Below are positions 1-4,285 of a DNA stretch of 5,966 bases, piece after piece. Origin of the DNA: DATBFX01 sp036558305 (GTDB lineage: Bacteria > Chloroflexota > Chloroflexia > Thermomicrobiales > UBA6265). The position numbers and the translations under genes were made by a program. The stretch spans positions 1-5,966 of the forward strand of contig DATBFX010000010.1 in NCBI GenBank assembly GCA_036558305.1, given 5' to 3'. Each line of letters opens with the position of its first letter. The first letter of the stretch is position 1. The notes beneath the pieces were generated by a model. That model searched no databases. It was given only the letters and a program-made list of their open reading frames with translations, and was not told the DNA's origin.

Positions 1-111
1 CCCCTCTCCCTTCCGAGGGCGAGGGGAGCACTCCTCAACCGAACACGGCGACAATTGAGGCGTTCCTGCCCATCGGCGCGGTTCCCCCTCGCCCTCGGAA
101 GGGAGAGGGGG
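1..111. repeat. Inverted repeat, two hairpin units facing each other, downstream of the dehydrogenase gene
   Basis: Bases 1-26 are the exact reverse complement of bases 85-110, a perfect 26-bp inverted repeat with a 58-base spacer (27-84). Each arm is itself a hairpin. In the left arm CCCCTC (1-6) pairs with GAGGGG (21-26) and CCC (8-10) with GGG (17-19). In the right arm 85-90 pairs with 105-110 and 92-94 with 101-103, and 84/111 add one further pair. The left arm touches the window edge, so the element may extend beyond it. A pyrimidine-rich stretch (on the minus strand) at 112-126 adjoins the right arm. The element begins about 20 bases after the dehydrogenase stop codon, so its RNA could fold at the 3' end of the operon transcript, but no T-run follows and I do not call it an intrinsic terminator. 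The paired-hairpin layout resembles REP/REPIN-type intergenic repeats. Bases 1-130 show no gene. Confidence 0.85.
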
Positions 112-130
112 CCAGGGGGTGAGGGCCGCT

Positions 131-1192
131 CTACGCCGTCAGCACGATCTTGCCGAAGCCGTCGCGCGACTCGGCGCGGCGGTGGGCCGCGGCCGCCTCA
201 GACAACGGGTAGACCCGGTCGATCGCCGGGGTGAGGGCGCCGCGGAAGGCAAGCCCCATGGCGTTGACGAAGTCGCGCCAGTTGCCCATCGGGGCGCCGT
301 GGATGCTGCGGTGGCGCTGGTAGAGCTCGCGGATGTCGAACTCGGGGCGGTTGCCGAGGGTGGCGCCGCAGACGACGAGGCGACCGCCGCGGGCCAGGCT
401 GCGGATACTCTCGGCCCAGGTCGCGCCGAGCGGATCGACGACCACGTCGATCCCGCGCCCGGCCGTCTGCTCCAGGACCCAGGCGGAGAATGGACCGGCC
501 GCGGGATCGACGGTCGCCGCGGCTCCGTGCTTCTGCGCCTGCTCCCGGCGGAACGGGGTGCTGGCGCCCGCGTAGACGGTCGCGCCCGCGTACCGGGCGA
601 TCAACAGGGCGGCGGAACCGACACCGCCGCCGGCACCGAGGACCAGGACGGTTTCGCCGGGGCGCAGCCCGGCGGCGGTGATCAGCATCCGCCAGGCCGT
701 GGTGTAGGCAACCGGCATCGCTGCAGCGGTGGTGAAGTCGATCGCGGCGGGGAGCGGCAGCAGATTGCCGGCCGGGGCGACGGCGTATTCGGCCATCGCA
801 CCCGGCGTGTGTTCGCCGAAGATGCGGTAGTCGAGGCATTGGGTCTGCTCACCGGCACGGCAATAGTCGCACTCGCCGCAAAACAGGGATGGGTAGAGGA
901 CGACGCGCTGACCCGGTTGGACGGCGGTGACGCCGGGACCGACGGCGGCAACGTCGCCCGCGCAATCGCTGCCGCTGACGATCGGGAACGACGGTTCCTT
1001 CCACGGGAAGACCGGACCGGGCGGGCCGGAGCGCGCCCAGAGATCGAGCCGGTTGAGCGAGGTGGCGCGGACCCGGATCAAGACCTCGCCGGGTCCGGGG
1101 TCGGGGCGCGGTACCTCCTCGTACGACAAAACCTCCGGGCCGCCGTGCCGGTGGACGACGACCGCCCGCATCGTCGCCGGGAGGTCGCTCAT
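131..1192 (-). CDS. Zinc-binding medium-chain dehydrogenase/reductase (alcohol dehydrogenase / quinone oxidoreductase-like)
   Basis: This 353-residue protein is a cytoplasmic NAD(P)-dependent MDR oxidoreductase; the substrate cannot be read from sequence. Residues 8-150 form the GroES-like catalytic domain, opening MRAVVVHRHGGPEVL. A structural-zinc lobe with four cysteines follows the usual C-x2-C-x2-C-x7-C spacing (C105, C108, C111, C119). Residues 180-300 form the Rossmann fold with GAGGGVG at 186-192. After the second strand come S211, T212, R215 and R216 with no acidic residue, which leans towards NADP(H). The catalytic-zinc positions are non-standard: NRLD (47-50) where alcohol dehydrogenases have Cys, and GSDC (74-77) where they have Gly-His-Glu. 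Length is normal for the family. The ATG overlaps the TGA of the M28 gene (ATGA), with GAGGGAG (1203-1209) 10 bases upstream. An internal ATG at codon 8 has no such site, so the longer start is preferred. It is the last gene of the group. Confidence 0.9.
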   Translation of the reverse strand: MSDLPATMRAVVVHRHGGPEVLSYEEVPRPDPGPGEVLIRVRATSLNRLDLWARSGPPGPVFPWKEPSFPIVSGSDCAGDVAAVGPGVTAVQPGQRVVLYPSLFCGECDYCRAGEQTQCLDYRIFGEHTPGAMAEYAVAPAGNLLPLPAAIDFTTAAAMPVAYTTAWRMLITAAGLRPGETVLVLGAGGGVGSAALLIARYAGATVYAGASTPFRREQAQKHGAAATVDPAAGPFSAWVLEQTAGRGIDVVVDPLGATWAESIRSLARGGRLVVCGATLGNRPEFDIRELYQRHRSIHGAPMGNWRDFVNAMGLAFRGALTPAIDRVYPLSEAAAAHRRAESRDGFGKIVLTA

Positions 1193-2973
1193 TCCTCGAC
1201 GACTCCCTCGCTGGTCGCCACTTCGCGCGCCCGTCGGAGTGCCCAGACGAGGCGGTTGAGACCGCGTTGGAGACTGACGAGGGCGGCGTGGTACTCGTGC
1301 GAGCCGGTCTCCGCCTTTGCCAGGCGTTTGACGAGGGCGAGGTCGGGCAGCGGGACGACGTTCGAGGCCGGGTCCTGCCAGAAGCGACCGGCACGGGCGT
1401 AGTTGACCGGGATGAGGAGGCGGGCGAGTTTGCGCTGGATCGTCGCGGCGTGGCGGGCGGCGGGGTCGATCGGGTCGAGCGCCTGGAGGTCGTCGAGACC
1501 GGCGTAGAAGCGGTCGAGCGCCTCGCGGAGGCGGGCGATCTCCGGTTGGGCCGGCGCCAGATCGAAGCGGTCGCCGGCCTGCTCCTGGTAGCCGGCGAGG
1601 GTCTTCGTAAAGGAATCGAGGGTCAGGCGGAAGTCGAAGGGGGGGACCGGGGTGTTGGCGGCGCGCCAGACGGCGGTCGCGTAGAGGCGGATGTCGCGGA
1701 GCAGGTTGTCGCGGTCGGCGATTTCCAGGGTGTCGTCTTCGGTGTGCCAGGCGATGTTGCCGCCGCAGCCGCCGACGGCGTAGTAGCCCTTCTCCTTACG
1801 CAAATCGGCCGGCATGGTGCTGCTGAGCATGAAGAAGGCGGAGAGACCGAGGTTCATGAAGGAGTAGTCGCCGGCCCGCAAGGGTCGCGCCCACTCCGGT
1901 TCGAGACCGGCGACGTCGCGGATCGCCTGGGCGGCGAGGGGAGCGGTCTCCTCGGTCCACATCACGTCGGTGAAGACGGTGGCCCAGCGGCAACCAGGGG
2001 AGTCGCAATTGACCTGGGCCACGCAGTTCTCGGCGAGGTCGATCGCGTTGGTGTCGGCGTACCAGGTCGAACCGGCGTAGCGACCGTGGGAGTGTCCGCT
2101 CCACCAGGCGACGCGAACGGTCCTGGTGAGGTTGTCGCGGAACCGGTTGAGGACGCGGGCCAGCTCCAGCAGGGTGGCGTTGCCGACGGCGTTGTCGCCG
2201 ATCCCGTAGTGCCAGGAATCGAGGTGCCCGTGGACGAGGACGAATTCCTCCGGCAGCGTCCGGCCGCGGATCTCGGCGACGAGGATCGGGATCGGGCGCC
2301 AGGCGGTTTCCAGGTTGGTCGAGTAGGCGACGCGGACGCCGCCCTGCTTCGCCCGCTCGATCAGGGCCGTACCCTGCGGTTTGTTGACGGCGACGATCGG
2401 GATGGCCGGTTGGCGGCCCATCGAGTCGAGATCGGGCGAACCCCAGATCGTCGTACAGATCCCCTCGTGGATGCGCTCGCCGGGACCGACGAAGACGGCG
2501 GCGGCGGCTCTGCGTGCTGTCAACTCGGCGACCTTGGCCGGCATCGGCATGCCCTCGGTGACGACGACCTTGCCGGTGAGGTCGACCTGGGCGATCTCGC
2601 CGACGGAGAAGATGTCGGTGACGTCCCTGGCGTAACCGGTGGGGAGGTAGACGATCTCGGCCTCCCGCTCCTCGCCGCCGGTCGAGACCGACATCGCCGA
2701 GGTCTTGGCCATGATCTGGAACGCGTCGTCGCCGGCGATGCGGAGGGTTGCCTTCAGCGGCCAACTGATGAAGCAGGTCGGGGTGTGGAGTTCGTACGAG
2801 ACGCCGAAGTCATCGAGCCGGTTTTTCAGGTAGTCGATCGCCGCCCGCTCGTCGTCGCTGCCGGACAGCCGAACGAGGGTGGTCGCTTTCTCGACGAAGG
2901 CCCAGGGTTCGTCGATGGCGATGGCGTCGCGGACTTGCCGCTCGGTGTCGGTTTGGGTCGTGGTGACGGTCAT
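1189..2973 (-). CDS. M28-family peptidase homologue with PA domain and a non-canonical active site
   Basis: This 594-residue protein belongs to the M28 family of di-zinc aminopeptidases and carboxypeptidases. It has no signal peptide or membrane segment and is probably cytoplasmic. Residues 1-85 begin the peptidase fold. Residues about 95-225 look like an inserted protease-associated (PA) domain. Residues 240-440 complete the metallopeptidase core, and 445-594 form a mainly helical C-terminal region that may serve dimerisation, as in the transferrin-receptor-like branch. Canonical ligands seen: H250 with D252 (GHLDSW), the bridging aspartate D260 (GDNAVGNATLLELAR), D324 (NCDSPG) and H410 (WHTEDDT). 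The Glu-Glu pair that supplies the catalytic base and one ligand is absent; that position reads WWSGHSHGRYAGS (290-302). I recall relatives with the same GHS-x-GRYAGS motif, so this may define a subfamily rather than a dead enzyme. The ATG has an excellent ribosome binding site. Substrate unknown; a peptide or related amide is the best guess. Confidence 0.88.
   Translation of the reverse strand: MTVTTTQTDTERQVRDAIAIDEPWAFVEKATTLVRLSGSDDERAAIDYLKNRLDDFGVSYELHTPTCFISWPLKATLRIAGDDAFQIMAKTSAMSVSTGGEEREAEIVYLPTGYARDVTDIFSVGEIAQVDLTGKVVVTEGMPMPAKVAELTARRAAAAVFVGPGERIHEGICTTIWGSPDLDSMGRQPAIPIVAVNKPQGTALIERAKQGGVRVAYSTNLETAWRPIPILVAEIRGRTLPEEFVLVHGHLDSWHYGIGDNAVGNATLLELARVLNRFRDNLTRTVRVAWWSGHSHGRYAGSTWYADTNAIDLAENCVAQVNCDSPGCRWATVFTDVMWTEETAPLAAQAIRDVAGLEPEWARPLRAGDYSFMNLGLSAFFMLSSTMPADLRKEKGYYAVGGCGGNIAWHTEDDTLEIADRDNLLRDIRLYATAVWRAANTPVPPFDFRLTLDSFTKTLAGYQEQAGDRFDLAPAQPEIARLREALDRFYAGLDDLQALDPIDPAARHAATIQRKLARLLIPVNYARAGRFWQDPASNVVPLPDLALVKRLAKAETGSHEYHAALVSLQRGLNRLVWALRRAREVATSEGVVEE
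1203..1209 (-). promoter_or_regulatory. Ribosome binding site for the dehydrogenase, inside the M28 gene
   Basis: The minus strand reads GAGGGAG here, 10 bases before the ATG at 1192-1190, within the last codons of the M28 gene. A second short GAGG (1197-1194) lies only one base from the ATG, too close to serve. With the 4-base ATGA overlap this supports translational coupling and the ATG at 1192 rather than the internal ATG at codon 8. Confidence 0.5.
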
Positions 2974-2981
2974 GTGTTGTG

Positions 2982-2989
2982 CCTCCTCC
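2982..2989 (-). promoter_or_regulatory. Ribosome binding site of the M28 gene
   Basis: The minus strand reads GGAGGAGG, 8 bases before the ATG at 2973-2971, and fixes that start. It lies only 7 bases downstream (in transcript direction) of the long inverted repeat at 2997-3076, so folding of that repeat could influence access to it. Confidence 0.85.
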
Positions 2990-2996
2990 GGTCATT

Positions 2997-3076
2997 TCGT
3001 AGGGGCGGACCTCCGTGTCCGCCCTCGTACGTGTGCGCCAACGTTGCCGGGCGGACACGGAGGTCCGCCCCTACGA
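2997..3076. repeat. Perfect 28-bp inverted repeat made of two smaller hairpins (REPIN-like) in the gap between amidohydrolase and M28 genes
   Basis: Bases 2997-3024 are the exact reverse complement of 3049-3076, separated by a 24-base loop (3025-3048). Each arm also folds alone: GGGCGGAC (3003-3010) pairs with GTCCGCCC (3017-3024) around a 6-base loop, and the same 8-bp stem recurs at 3049-3056 with 3063-3070. The element can therefore form one long stem-loop or two short ones. It fills most of the 123-base gap, starting 20 bases after the amidohydrolase stop and ending 23 bases before the M28 ATG. No T-run follows in the transcript, so a simple intrinsic terminator is unlikely. Possible roles are protection of the upstream mRNA end, partial attenuation, or none beyond being a dispersed repeat. 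I recall very similar intergenic repeats from high-GC environmental genomes but cannot check that here. Confidence 0.92.
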
Positions 3077-3096
3077 TCCTTTCCCGACGGGGTCCG

Positions 3097-4281
3097 TTAC
3101 ACCTCCGACAACCCTTCGTATCGCTTCCCGCCCTTCACGATCAGGTTCACGTGCTCAAGCGCGCTGATGTCCTCCAAGGGATTCCCCTCGATGGCGACCA
3201 GGTCGGCGAGTTTGCCGGGTTCGAGGGCGCCGATGCGGTCTTCCATGCGGATGCACTCGGCCGCCCAGCGGGTTATCGCCAGCAGCGCATCGGAGTTCGA
3301 GGCGCCCCACTCGGTGAGTTTGGCGGCTTCGAAGGGGAGGAGACCGTGCATGCTGTCGGTGCCGACGGAGTAGCGGACACCGGAGGCGACGATCGCCCGC
3401 AGGCGTTCCGGGGCGGCGGCGCGGGCGTCGCGGAGTTTGGCCATGATGAAGGGGTTGTCGCGGTCGCCCTGCTCGATGCCGGTCGGGTGGAAGAGGATCG
3501 ATTCGGTCATCACCGCCCAGGCGCCGCGCTCTTTCATCAGCGCCAGATCCTCGTCGGTCGCCATCGAGGCGTGCTCGATCGTCCTGATCCCCTCCTCGAC
3601 GCCGAGGCGAATCCCGGGACCGCCGATGGCGTGGGCGGCGACGTAGGTGCCGGCGCGGTCGGCCTCTTCGACCGCGACGCGGATCTCTTCCCGCGAGTAG
3701 CTGGCGGCCTTGACGCCGCCGCCGCGGGTGGAGCTGACCCCGCCGGTGATGAAGAGTTTCAGGAATTCTGCCCCGTGGTAGAGGTTCTCGCGGGCGGCCT
3801 TGCGGACTTCGTCGACGCCGTCGGCCGCGAAAATCGCCCGGCCGTGACCGAAACTCTGGGTAATGGCGCGGGTGCAGATGTTGAGACGCGGACCGATGAT
3901 GGTGCCGCGCTCGATCTCCTCTTTGAAGGTGACGTCGAGCCAGTGCTCCTCGGCCATGATCCGCGCCGTCGTCACGCCGGAGCGGAACATCCGCCGCAGG
4001 TTGCCGACGCCGCGCATCGTCTGCTGCTCGATCGGTTGCATCAATTGCCCGATCTGGTTGCCGAGACCGGGGATGATCGTGATGTGGGTATGGGCGTCGA
4101 TCAGACCGGGCATCAGGAACTCGGTGCTCCGGTCGACCGTCTCCGCTCCCTCCGGCACGGCGACCGTTGATGCCGGTCCTATGGCGGCGATGCGGTCGCC
4201 GTCGATCAGGACGACGCCGTCGCGGATCGCCGCGCCGCCCGTGCCATCCCAGAGCCAACCCGCGCGGAGTGCGGTGACCAA
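3097..4281 (-). CDS. Metal-dependent amidohydrolase (imidazolonepropionase / Xaa-dipeptidase-like)
   Basis: This 394-residue protein is a complete amidohydrolase-superfamily enzyme, probably a cytoplasmic di-metal hydrolase. A small N-terminal beta-sandwich part (1-58) and its C-terminal continuation (about 350-394, with LEPGKLADLVAIEGNPL) flank a TIM barrel. Expected ligands are present: H64 and H66 (DAHTH), K175 as the candidate carbamylated lysine (EFLKLFITGG), H217 (VAAHAIG), H237 (IEHAS) and D309 (VGTDS). This pattern fits the branch that includes dipeptidases acting on Xaa-Pro or Xaa-Arg/Lys and many unassigned amidases, so dipeptide or N-acyl amino-acid hydrolysis is the best inference. 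The start is TTG, not ATG: it lies 4 bases after the stop of the upstream gene and 7 bases after a strong Shine-Dalgarno sequence. The stop is TAA. There is no signal peptide. Position between two peptidase-like genes supports a role in peptide or amide breakdown. Confidence 0.9.
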   Translation of the reverse strand: MVTALRAGWLWDGTGGAAIRDGVVLIDGDRIAAIGPASTVAVPEGAETVDRSTEFLMPGLIDAHTHITIIPGLGNQIGQLMQPIEQQTMRGVGNLRRMFRSGVTTARIMAEEHWLDVTFKEEIERGTIIGPRLNICTRAITQSFGHGRAIFAADGVDEVRKAARENLYHGAEFLKLFITGGVSSTRGGGVKAASYSREEIRVAVEEADRAGTYVAAHAIGGPGIRLGVEEGIRTIEHASMATDEDLALMKERGAWAVMTESILFHPTGIEQGDRDNPFIMAKLRDARAAAPERLRAIVASGVRYSVGTDSMHGLLPFEAAKLTEWGASNSDALLAITRWAAECIRMEDRIGALEPGKLADLVAIEGNPLEDISALEHVNLIVKGGKRYEGLSEV

Positions 4282-4285
4282 GGTG

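Noticed and set aside
1..130. Intrinsic terminator at the end of the gene group
   Set aside because: Strong hairpins are present but no T-run follows either of them in the transcript direction, and the paired-unit structure is better explained as an intergenic repeat. A factor-dependent stop cannot be excluded.
119..1402. A 427-codon plus-strand open frame opposite the dehydrogenase gene
   Set aside because: It is the codon-aligned antisense of a clear MDR gene and of low-complexity composition; it is a shadow.
2997..3076. Part of a CRISPR array or an insertion-sequence end
   Set aside because: There are only two copies in inverted, not direct, orientation, with one 24-base spacer, and no transposase is nearby.
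2974..3096. A promoter for the M28 and dehydrogenase genes
   Set aside because: The gap is mostly the inverted repeat and I see no pair of -35/-10-like boxes with sensible spacing.
1267..4170. A 967-codon open frame on the plus strand across the M28 gene, the inverted repeat and most of the amidohydrolase gene
   Set aside because: Its codons line up exactly with the sense codons of both minus-strand genes, so its stops would need TTA, CTA or TCA in those genes, codons that GC-rich genomes avoid. The product is Gly/Asp/Arg/Val-rich with no recognisable domain, while the minus strand encodes clear enzymes.
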